Shown here piece after piece: positions 49,662 to 60,242 of a stretch of DNA of 64,000 bases (position 1 is its first letter; every line of letters starts with the position of its first letter). The stretch is from Utricularia gibba (taxonomy: Eukaryota > Streptophyta > Magnoliopsida > Lamiales > Lentibulariaceae): assembly GCA_002189035.1 (NCBI GenBank), contig NEEC01000013.1, positions 124,001-188,000 on the forward strand, read 5' to 3'. The notes beneath the pieces are model-generated. The model worked only from the letters and a program-made list of their open reading frames with translations. It was not told the origin of the DNA and searched no databases. Both the position numbers and the translations under genes were made by a program.

Positions 49662-50450
49662 CATTGCGTAATTGCTTGCACTTTCTCTTCATCTACCACT
49701 ACTCTTGCATTACTAACAACATATCCAATAAAAGAGACATTATTCGTGAAAAAGACACACTTCTTTATGTTAGTATACAATGTCTCTTTTCTGAGAGTAT
49801 CTAAGACATTCCTCAAATAACACACATACTCATCAACACTCTTACTATACATTATAATATCATCAAAATAAACAATCACGAGTTACCAATAAATGGTTGA
49901 AAAACGTGATTCATCAATCTCAAAAAGGTGCTAGAAGTATTAGTCAAATCAAAAGACATAACAACCTACTCATACAAATTAAACTTACTTTTGAAAGCTA
50001 TTTTCCACTCATCGCCATCCTTCACTCTAATATGATGATATCCTTTTCTCAAATCAGTTTTATTGAAAACACAAGTACCATGCAATTTATCTAGCATATC
50101 TTCAAGTCTAGGAATAGAATATCTATACTTGATGGTAATGTTGTTGATGCCTGATAGTCCGTGCACATATGCTAAGTTCCATTAGAAATAGGAACTAATA
50201 AAACTAGCATAGAGTAAGAGCTCATACTTTCTCGCACAAAACCTTTAGACATTAATTTCTTTACTTGCAGTTGTATTTCCTTCAAATTGGCACGATATGC
50301 TAATTGGTTGGGGATTTTTGCTTCAAGCATAAGGTCAATTTGATATTTTCTAGAACATGACGCAATCTTGCAAATTCTTATTATATAGCTCTCAAAGTGA
50401 ACTTGTCATCCAACAAGTCACCTTTCTCATGCTCACCTTTTGAGTTTGAT
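49662..50450 (-). mobile_element. Ty3/gypsy reverse transcriptase region (decayed)
   Basis: Minus strand from about 50420: a HQIDLMLEAKIPN-like entry, VKKLMSKGFVRESMSSYSM, then [42 protein letters not shown] and (after a gap) the catalytic box YFDDIIMYSKS with KKCVFFTNNVSFIGYVVS and EEKVQAITQWP. The YFDD core is intact, but the segment around MPFGLTNAP is missing between about 49966 and 49880, and stops occur. It is not a functional gene. Confidence 0.85.
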
Positions 50451-51176
50451 AGCCTAAAGACAAGAGAAAAGAAACAAGCAGCAAGAAAGAAAAGAAAATA
50501 AATACAAAGAACAATGAAAACACATGTGACTTCTATCACTCAATCCTCGAACTTCAAGTTTTTAGTATACTATTTAACACCATCATGCTAGATATCATGA
50601 CATTACAACAATTAAAGCACTTCCATAGTAGTAATGGTCATGATGTTATGATGGGATTAAATGAGGGTAAGAATGAGAGTTGAGTCAAGATAGAGACAAG
50701 AGAGAGTGGCTAAATTAAAATAACATGAATAGATTAGTTGATTGTTGGATTAGATGACTAGGAGGGATGGACAATAAACAAAAGAGAAAATGACTTGGAG
50801 GAATGAGCACTAAAATCGAAATATGTTGTTTGCTGGATTGTAGGAAATAGATAAATTAACAATAAACAAAGAAAGTCTTATAATGGGATGATGGTGACAT
50901 GTAAAGGATAAGGGATAGGTAATTGAAATAAAAGAAAAAAATAAGAAATATGTTGCTTGTTGGAATGGATGAAATACAAGAATGAACAATAAACAAAGCT
51001 TTGATACCAAATGATATGACCCTCTAATTTAAAAAAGATTAATATCTCTCAAATATGAGGAAAAACAGTGCTTATAAAGGAGCCTCTTATAACTAGACTA
51101 TGAAATAAAAGGAAAATTAGGAGCCATACTTCAGAATGAGAAAAAATTGAAAGTGATAATCCTTAGATACCACAAG
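50451..51176. other. No gene seen
   Basis: Purine-rich, AT-rich DNA with diverged short direct repeats (TAGATTAGTTGATTGTTGGA and variants near 50740, 50830 and 50950). It probably belongs to the upstream part of the gypsy element. No domain recognised. Confidence 0.4.
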
Positions 51177-53759
51177 TGATAAACAAAAAATTATGCAAGT
51201 TGTTAAAATTACAAATTCTTCTATCAAATTAATTTATAGATCTAATTCACATCCAATCATACGACCAATATGAGCTTAGTAGACTAAGGTCGAATACAAG
51301 GAGCTATGTGCTTGTTGTGTGAAGGTTGGCGCATGTTGTTTTTTATCATTGATGGTAATTAAGTCTAAACTAAGAGTAATGTAGGTTTACGATAAAATGC
51401 TGTAAGAGATAACAGGAAGATTCAATTACTAATTAGAATAAAGTAATGCAATATCTTGAGGTTTCTACAGGTGACATGATCATTACTACACTTAACCATC
51501 CAACTTGATAATCGTTCATCTAACAATACAATGATTCAAGTCTACCTAAACACTTGATTTTCCTAACTTTTGATCTACCTCTAATTAGGTTGTTTATAAT
51601 GAAAATAACCACTTCCTCCTCTTAGGTCTACCCTAGCTTGACAAGGATTTGGTCTCATTATCGAGCTAATTGATAAACGGAAATTCCTAATATCGTTGCA
51701 AATAAAAATAGAAAATCCGTATCAAATAAATTTATAGTCTCTAATCTATACAAAATACAAATTTGGAAAACTTGTATAGTGGATATCGGGGTCGATCACG
51801 AAGAGCTTGTGTTTGCTAAGTATTTTAGTAGATGCAAGATTTCGGATAACAGTAGGTCTTAGTCTAAGCTCGGACTAACGGTGGTAAACAAGTTCAATAA
51901 ACAAGGTAGGTAAGCAATATCAGGTTTCTACGCTAAGGTAACAGGTATTGGTTTTGAATCAGACTAATACGAGGACGCTTTAAGGGTCTGCGGGTGGTGT
52001 TATGTTAAGCTTCCTAACTTAATTTATTATCTTCCTACACTCACAACTTCAAATAACCTAAGTCTACCCAGGCCATTCATCATATTTTTGGCTTAAGCTA
52101 GTCCTCAATGTCATAACCCACATTGCAATTAGGTCTACTCGCATGCAAGGCATATAGAACTAGGTCTACCCGGTTCTACTGATTCTACCCTGGACTAACA
52201 CCGACTGCTCCCGTCTTGGTTTGTTGGTCTACCTCTAAACCAAGCATCTAATTTGTGAAACTATTTGCTTCCCTCCTTAGGTCTACCCATGGTTTGTTAG
52301 AAACAAGAGTTAAGGAAGACAACTAAATTTCATCATCAACCCAAGCACATACCACCCCACTTCAACTTAAGGCATTCCTAAGACTCTAGCCACTCATGCT
52401 TTGGAAATAAAACACGATTTCATTCATATAAGCTGGCCTAAATGGAAGAAACATTGTAACAAGTCAAATGCAGAAACTTGAAATGTTCAGAAAAACGAAA
52501 AGCAAATCGATATTGTTTTTCCGCCCGCTAGCTACTGTTCACCGCTCGGAACAGTAGTGCTGGACTGGGCTCCGGTGCTGTTCTTGATGATGAAAGCCTC
52601 CTTCCCCCCTCTGGTTGGTGTTTCTCCCGTTTGAGGAAGAAGACCCCCTTGCGTGGGTCTACTCTCCTCTCTTCCTTCTCTTCTCTCCAAAAATATCTTC
52701 ACATCTTTTTTCCATTTTTCAAAATCAGTCCACTGTTTCTGACATTCGTACTGTTCCTGGCCTGAACCTGCAGACTGTAGGCGGCTGAATATTAATCATG
52801 TCTCCTCCTTGTGTCTTGTGCCCCTTCTTCCAAATCTCCACATGCACGAAATTCATGTATCCTCCCTAATTTTAGAACTTTGCTGCTGGATTAGAAAAAT
52901 GTTAATAACATGCGATGGGCTAAATCCTTTGATTTAGCCCATTAACACATAAAATCGCATTATGTCCTAAAATTTGGTGAAAATACTAAAAACTATAAGA
53001 TAAACACTTAAAACATGATTTAAAAGGATAATTTTCTTACTCTAATAATAGGAAAATTCGTGTGTTATCACTAATATAGTCTAACAAGTAATAATCATGT
53101 ACACCCCCTTCATCCCCAAGACATTAAGTATATTTAGCTACTCATGCTGAAGGTAAATAAAACTAGAATATAAAATATCATCCATATTATATGCATGCCA
53201 CGGTTTGATAATCAAAAAAATAATCAAGAACTGAATGTAAAAAGTTCAAGCAGAAAGCTAAAAATGTCGTTGGCTACTCCTAGCTAGGAGTAGTATTCTT
53301 GAGAAACAAAAGACAATCTTTAGATGTAAGCATCGTTCTTGGGTTGTCTTCTTTCTTCTTCCTGTAAGTTCTTCCCCTCTAGATCTCTATCGTCTTTTCC
53401 CAAAATCCCTGGAGGTCTCCTTTCTCTTTCCATCTTGTCTTATTTTTGTCAGAAATCTTATTTTTTACTCTCCTTGGATTTTATGTCCTTTATAGCCTTT
53501 GTCCTCATCTTCTACCACTTCACTATTCATGTCTAGCTCTTTGGAATTCGTATTATAGAAAAAGTTATGCATTGCTCAAAGAGAATGATTAAAATAAGGA
53601 TTATGATTAAATATTATTTAATCCTAATATGGACTAAAAGACACAAACATCATGGCTAAACACAAAAAAAATTACAAAAATACCTAATAAAGTACAAATT
53701 TTATAACATGATATTAATTATTTCCTAGTCCTAAAAACACTAAAAATTATGTACTATCA
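51177..53759 (-). mobile_element. Older Family 1 element split by a younger copy
   Basis: Forward left tip TGATAAACAAAAAATTATGC (51177) and right tip ATGTACTATCA (to 53759). Flanked by a perfect 5-bp duplication ACAAG (51172-51176 and 53760-53764). Removing the nested copy and its duplication leaves about 1178 bp. Its sequence is closer to the partial copy ending at 13285 than to copies 1-3, suggesting an older subfamily. Confidence 0.8.
51671..53070 (-). mobile_element. Family 1 solo-LTR-like element, copy 2 (1400 bp), nested
   Basis: Forward tips TGATAAACGGAAATTCC and TTCGTGTGTTATCA, with a perfect 5-bp target duplication CTAAT (51666-51670 and 53071-53075). Near-match of copy 1 in reverse, including AAATTTATTTGATA-type, GACCCCGATATCCAC and CTAGTTCTATATGCCTTG-type blocks. 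Only TG...CA tips, a 5-bp duplication and no coding region: the pattern of a solo LTR. Confidence 0.88.
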
Positions 53760-53769
53760 ACAAGCTCAA

Positions 53770-54260
53770 GAAGTTGAGAAGTTAAGAGTGTTCAAACATT
53801 CAAAGAAGACAAATTTCTTACAAGACTTATAAAATAAGTCAAAGGTCTTTCAAAAAGTATTTCTTTAGAGTATTGATAATCAAGAATTGGGCCCTAATAT
53901 TATTAAGTCCAAACCAAATAAAAAAGAGAAGGTATCAAGTCCAATAGCATATATAAAAAATGAAGATAGTTTCACTTTTAAGTAGTTGAGCTCTTTTAGG
54001 TGCAAGACTTTAAGCATAATTTCTAACCCAATCATGGTGAGTAGAGACTTAAGTGTAGCTTCAATTTTATTGCTTTTACTCTTTGTCATTGGTCCAAGTG
54101 AAATGATCTTCTTATCCAAAGTATTTGCTTGTTCAACATCTTCATCATTGTTCAAATGCTCTTCATCATCGTGTTGAGATTCATCACCACAGCATCTTCT
54201 ACTCCTAGAGTCGAGCTCGATCATTTCATGAATGATTTCAGAAACTAATAATGTAAACAA
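53770..54260 (-). mobile_element. Ty3/gypsy polyprotein tail remnant
   Basis: The minus-strand frame 54260-53880 includes SLGPMTKSKSNKIEATLKSL, matching the GPMTRARAKKLQEAL tail that follows integrase in a group of plant gypsy elements, preceded by an acidic stretch. Direct repeat of 45005-45360, so parts of two related elements lie about 8.7 kb apart. Confidence 0.6.
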
Positions 54261-55439
54261 GGTTCTAACTCAAACAACACCCGCTTTGTTTTGTAGTAAA
54301 TATTGAATTTTTTCTCGCTTTCCATATGTCATAAGCAATCTTTCTATGATTTTTTGGCAACAAAGGTCTCCATAGCTCAATCCCCATGGAAAGCAATCCT
54401 TACTTTCCATGTGAAAACTAATCTTTATGCACGTTTTAGTGTTCAACATAAGGAGCCTAGAAAAATCAGAAGATTAAAAAATGAGCAATTGCTTGATAAG
54501 GACAAGGTATGCATCATCATTTGTCGAGTTTTTATTTATCTTTGATTTATAACCCTCATTGCATCTTTTATCTGCAATTTATATTTTTACCTTTGTTTTC
54601 CTTAGGTCAAAGTTAGATCCTCCAATGGCATTTACCATTTAAGGTAAATGGTCACATACCTTAAATAATTAACTTTTTGAACATTCACAGAAACTGAGTT
54701 TCCATAAAGAAATTGAGTTTCCATCCGGAAACTCAATAACATCAAATACATTCTTCTTTTTTTAATTTCAGAAATGGATATGAAGAAAGGTAGAAAGTCA
54801 TTTATTTTATTTCTTGAAAGTTAATAATCTAATGTGGACTTTTGTATTTCAGAAAATGAATAAAGATGCCTTAAGAGACCAATCGAAGAGGAAATTGTCC
54901 AATGATGGTAGGAGGCTCTTGAACACTCTCTCATTCCCTTGAAGCAATTGCATCGAGGACTGAGGGTGTTGACTATTAATGAGGGATTGGTTGATCCACC
55001 AATCAGGCTCGATATGCATAATCAAGCTGAGCCCAATCAAGCATGGACTCAGCTCAATGGCTCAAGGATCAGCCCAAGTACACCTTTGCTCTATGGCTCC
55101 TTTCAATGGCTAGGTCACTCATTTGCAAGCTAGTTTTTAGGGTTTTTGAATAGTCAAGGGTTTTTGCTTGGCAAAGAAGACATAAAACGATGTATTATGA
55201 TGTTTGAAATCCATGTCAAGTGAATTTGCAATTTCTGAATTACATGTAAGTTTTTTGATGTATTAAAAATCGTTTAAGGATTTCAGAGTTACTTAAGTTT
55301 TTGAATTGTCTTATTATGTATTTTTTTTGTATGTCTTTATTAATTATTATATTGAAACTTTCTTTTTTAGGATTTAGATGGAATAAAATTCAGAATTTAT
55401 TGAGGAATGTGGATCACAAAACCTTAATTTAAAGTGGAT
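54261..55439. other. Probable 5' part of the hAT element; no gene supported
   Basis: Contains AGCTGAGCCCAATCAAGC-type phrases near 55024-55070 of the kind seen next to hAT ends. No clear terminal inverted repeat was found on this side. Confidence 0.4.
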
Positions 55440-57640
55440 ATTAAGTGATGATATTGAACGAGAAGAAATTCATAAAGATGGTGATGTTACTGCACATGAG
55501 GAAGAAAAAGACGATGATGAGGATAATTATTTCAAAGAAAGTAAAAGAAAAAAAAACTTCTGTGATGTGGAAGGAGTTTGAGGAGATTATTTTGCCTAAT
55601 GGTGAGAAGAAGGCCCAAGTGTATGCATTGTAAGTGAAAGTTGAGTATATCTAAAAGTCAATAAACTACTAACTTGAAAAGGAATTTGTAAACAATATGT
55701 TTAGCTAGAGCTCTTTTTTTGAAGAATCGGAGGAAGCTAAATCTTCAACCAATGAAATCTAAAGTAGAAAGACTCATTATTTTGAATAGTACATATGATC
55801 ATAGAAGACAATGTGAAATTACAGCACCCTGGATACTTATGCATGAGAAGGCCTTTAGTATGATTGAAGAGGAAGGATTTACATTTATGATAAAACTTCA
55901 CTTACCTGGCTATATAAATATATCTCGAGATAGAGTTAAAAAAAATTGAATATTTTTTATATAAAGTAAGAAATATTTCCATTACCACTAATATATGGAG
56001 GTGCTCATCACAAGGAATTTCTTATATGTGTTACTAGCCATTTTGTGCTTGATTGGAAGCTTGAAAATTATTTACTCAGTTTTATTGTTATTCCTCATCG
56101 ACATTTGAAAATAGAAGTTGCTGAATCAATGAGTCGATGCATTAGAGATTGGAAAATTGGAGGAAAAGTGTTCTCTATTGCTGTTGATAATGCTTCGGAA
56201 AACGATGTGATGATTTTGATATTAGGAAAAACGTTGAAGTGCTCGCAGCTTGCCTTAAAGGGGAAAACTATTTCATATTGTATTGCTCACATTTTAAATC
56301 TGATTGTTTAAGATTGAAGATTAGAAATGTCATTCAAGTGATCAGAGACGGTGTACAATATATCGCTGCATCAAAATCAATATTTAAAAAGTTTTCCTGA
56401 ATTGTTCATCAGATGAAATTGACTGTTAGGATATTAATCTATGATTGTGTGACCTTTTGGAATTCTACCTATGAAATGTTGACCATGCCTTCAAAATACA
56501 AGCATGTCTTTCCTATTTTTACAAAAATGGATCCTAAATTTATTTCATATCCATCACACCAAGAGTGAAAAAAAATTGACAAGATTACAAAAATCTTAGA
56601 AGCTTTTTATGAGGCCACTAAGATGATATCAAAGATGGGCTACATCACATCTAGCAAGTTCCTTCTAGTTATTCAGAGGATTAAAGAGGTATTAAACATC
56701 CATGAAGATATTCATGCAGAGTACTTACGGAATATGATTGTCAAGATGAAAGACAAGTTTGACAAATATTGGAAGGAATGCAATTTAATGATATCCATTG
56801 GTGTGATTTTATATCTTGGATTCAAGATGAAGATGGTTGAGTTTGTATTTTTTGCTCTTTATTCAAAAGAAGAATGTTCTTAAAATATTCTCAAAGTTCA
56901 TGATAAGTTACAAGATTTATTCAATGAGTGTAGAGCTATGGATGACTCAAATGATATGCCAAATTTTAACTTGATCATGAAACTTTGTTATGAAAGGTTA
57001 GAACTTGAAAGGAGAATTTTGATAACCTGTTCATGTTGCATACTTTCTAAATTTATAAGTTGTGTTTTGTGACTTTGTGAGTTGGGACCTGTGATTTTGA
57101 ATCCATTAATGTTGGTGACTTTTGTTTATACAATCTTGTTGTTGTTGTGAGTTCTAGTATCTTATAACGATTTTAGCTTATGGCATTATGATGAAGGGCA
57201 AGCAGGGGTCTCGTGTCACTACACTTAGCATGGCTTCCTTGCTTCTAGCATCTCACGTGACATTTGCCATCGTCATTGAGGTATAGTTTATGTGTCAGTG
57301 GTCATGGCAGCCTATAAAAGCTTGATTGAGAACACATAAGCCATGTGGATGTTGGAGGTCTTTTTAGGTGGAAATAAATTATTGCATCAAGATATTTAAT
57401 GATTCTAAATTAAATAATGAATGGTTAGTTAATGACGTGAACTTAGAGTGTTGGGAAAAATTAAGTTAATGTCGTTATCAATATGAGACGAGTTGAGTGA
57501 GGCTTCAAGCCTACTCAAGCTCGAGCTCAAGCATAAGTTGGTAGGCTCGAGCTAGATGTGAAGGTAGCCGAGTCAAGCCGAGCACACCAAAAGCTTGACT
57601 CAACTCGGCTCATTTACACTCCTCCTTGAAGGAATTATAA
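55440..57640 (+). pseudogene. Decayed hAT-superfamily transposase
   Basis: Plus-strand pieces in order: SVMWKEFEEIILPNGEKKAQ (BED zinc-finger start), CEITAPWILMHEKAFSMIEE with GFTFMIKLHLPGYINISRDR (entry to the transposase fold), LDWKLENYLLSFIVIPH, then KVFSIAVDNASENDV (catalytic-region motif DNASxND), SYCIAHILNLIV (C-H-LNLIV), and KITKILEAFYEATKMISKMG with KMKDKFDKYWKECNLM (DUF4413-type segment). Stops and frame shifts separate them, and the C-terminal hAT dimerisation domain was not found. At 57490-57635 the GAGCC/CTCGG-rich sequence ending CTCGGCTCATTTACACTCC looks like a hAT subterminal region and end. Family by motif order: confident. Non-functional. Confidence 0.85.
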
Positions 57641-57801
57641 CCATAGTTCATTTCCACATTTTTCTTTAACAACCATAGTTTTAGTTGATTAGTTTTCTAG
57701 TTTTAAAAACTTGTTGATGAATTGTGTTTAGTATGCATATTTTTGCAATTCAAGAAAAATTGTTGTCAACATTGTATTCAATTATTTGTGAATGCATTTA
57801 A

Positions 57802-58640
57802 TGATAATTCTGCAAGTACATAGAAATCATTGAAATAACAAAATAAGATTGTATTCACAACGAATTGTTATTTAATTTTCTTTTCAAAACAATGACTCAA
57901 AAGACATAAAAAAAGGATTTAGATTTGTATTAAAATATAAAGAAAAACGATTTTGGATCTAGGATTCACCTTACTTAAAACTCATCCAAACTTGTGTATA
58001 TAAACCTTGAAAACTAGCATGCTAGCATAAGTTCTAGGGATGCTATTCTAAAATAGTGCTACTCGATAATTATTATAGTATCGTTCCTTGTTTAATGGGA
58101 TTGTAGAATCAATCACAACACCAGAGCCATTTCATTTTTTGTGATAACCCGTGTTTCCCTCACATCCAAATTTAACCCCTACACCTAATACCTCTTAGAT
58201 AAACTAAACAAAATGTGCATTACCAATGATTTTCGATTGAGACTTTCTCTGTAGGTGTTTGAGACCAAACTTTGATTCTCTCACACATACAGAATCAAAT
58301 CTCAAATTAAATATTAAAAAACATAATAAAAGAGTCACACATGCAGTAGTTGTGCAAGTAAGGCTTGATTCCAGGTCCTTGCCCGCAAGTACTCACACAC
58401 GCATGCTCAACTCTAAAACACAAAAGTTGATGAAAAATGTAAGGAAAGTAAACTGAAATATGCTACTCTAAATCTAATCTAAACTAACTTCATGACTCTA
58501 GTCTTTGGACTTTGGTCTTTATATAATGATAAAAATTTGTCGGACTTTTTTGATGATTCATATCAAATCTGATATCTAAATTTTCTAAGATGAGATGCAA
58601 ATCTTTTAGGGTAAAATTCAAATCTTCTCCTATTTTGTAA
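57802..58640 (-). mobile_element. Family 2 repeat, copy B
   Basis: Starts TGATAATTCTGCAAGTACAT and matches copy A (14100-14986) in inverted orientation throughout. The far end fades into AT-rich DNA after about 58640. Shared landmarks include GTGATAACCCGTGTTTCCCT-type and AGAGCCATTTCATTTTT blocks. Confidence 0.7.
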
Positions 58641-58974
58641 GATATTATAAAATTATATTTCAAAATTTTAATAAAATAAAATAAAATATATATTATAAAA
58701 TTTAATATATTCAATTATTATCTAATATAATGTTATAATACAAATATATTTTAAAAATAAATAATATATTTTTTCTTATTAAAACATAAATTCAATAAAT
58801 TTAATATTTTTAAAATTAATTATATCATTTGAATTTTATTATAAAATAATTAAACACTAAAATCTACAATAAATAAAAAATAACTTCATAAAATTATTAA
58901 AACTAGCATGCACTAATTAAATGACAGAATGCTTTGAATCAAAATTTTACAAGATTGGTGTTATCCTTATTAAA
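58641..58974. other. AT-rich, nothing seen
   Basis: Almost pure A/T runs with no repeat ends or coding features recognised. Confidence 0.4.
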
Positions 58975-60150
58975 ACAAGGGGAAAAAATTCATTTCAATA
59001 CGAACATTTCAAAGGTTATTTATAATTAGATTCAAGTGTTTTTTAAAATAGTTTTGTGATACAAACATTTCAATTTTTTTTTCAAATTCAATACAAATGT
59101 TTCAAATTCATTATAGTATAAACATTAAATGTTATATCATTTTTCAAACATCATCGTTTTTTAAAATATTGTTTAGATACATACATTGTTTCAAAAAGTT
59201 GGAAAATAATACAAATGTTTTTTAATGCATACTTTTTGATATATACATTTATTGTAAACTATAATTTTGAATGAAATATATTAAAAATAGTTCATATATT
59301 GAAATATATATTAAAAATATTATAAAAAATATAGTTATATGTATCTTTGTGTTTTTCATGTTTTTCTAATTCATCAATTTTTTATTCGATTAAATTTCTA
59401 AATAAACTTTTATATGAAGTAAAATATGTACTTAGTTTAATTTTCAATTTAATTACTTAATTATATAACTTTATATATCGTATTGCTATTTTGCTACCAA
59501 ATAATATTCCATCATTATATAGTAAGAAATATAATACAATAAGTTAAACCCATACAATTCTAGATTTATTCAATAAATTTACAATTCAAAACAAAATGAT
59601 GCTAGAAGATGAGTTTAAAATCGTTAACAATAAAACCTAGAATCTGAGAACACAATCCCAAAGTCTAGTTGGGTGATGGGCTACAAAACGACGACAAACG
59701 TGGTGGATCAAGAGGGTGACGGGTCAACAATCACGGTGGCTTGTGGTGGATCGCGGTGGCTAACAAAAATCGAAAGATTTTATCGTGGTGGCTAGGAATG
59801 GGTGTAAATCTAATTACATTGCATTCCTCAATTTGTAAATAAGACACCTAACTGTGTATAATGAAATAAAAATCCATTATTAAACGTTGATTCTTGTAAA
59901 GTAGGTATTTATTTTTATTCATAAAATAATTTATAAATGTACATATAAAAAAATATCTAAAAAACATTGATAATGAAAATATACTATTTTTTAAAACATT
60001 AGTTTTAAAATAAAAATTTGAAAATACTTGTATGTAAATAAATATTTAAAATTAGATAATGTATATATTAAAATCACATTATACAAATGTTAGTACAAAA
60101 TTTTATATTTTTTATTATACAAATGTTAGTACAAAATTTTATATTTTTTA
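58975..60150 (-). mobile_element. Family C element, inverted copy next to ALDH
   Basis: ACAAATGTTT/AAACATTTG motif clusters at 59020-59240 and 59940-60140 and the AT-rich segment 59240-59470 match 37240-38790 in reverse. The motifs here are mostly decayed from ACGTTTGT to ATGTTTGT, a change typical of methylated CpG loss, so this copy looks older. It ends about 100 bp before the ALDH start codon. Confidence 0.55.
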
Positions 60151-60242
60151 TCAAATATTTGCATTCAAATAAAGTATCCCTTAAAACAATAAGAAGAGAA
60201 GAGATGAATCTTGAAAACTTACAACACCAATAAGCGAAAGAA

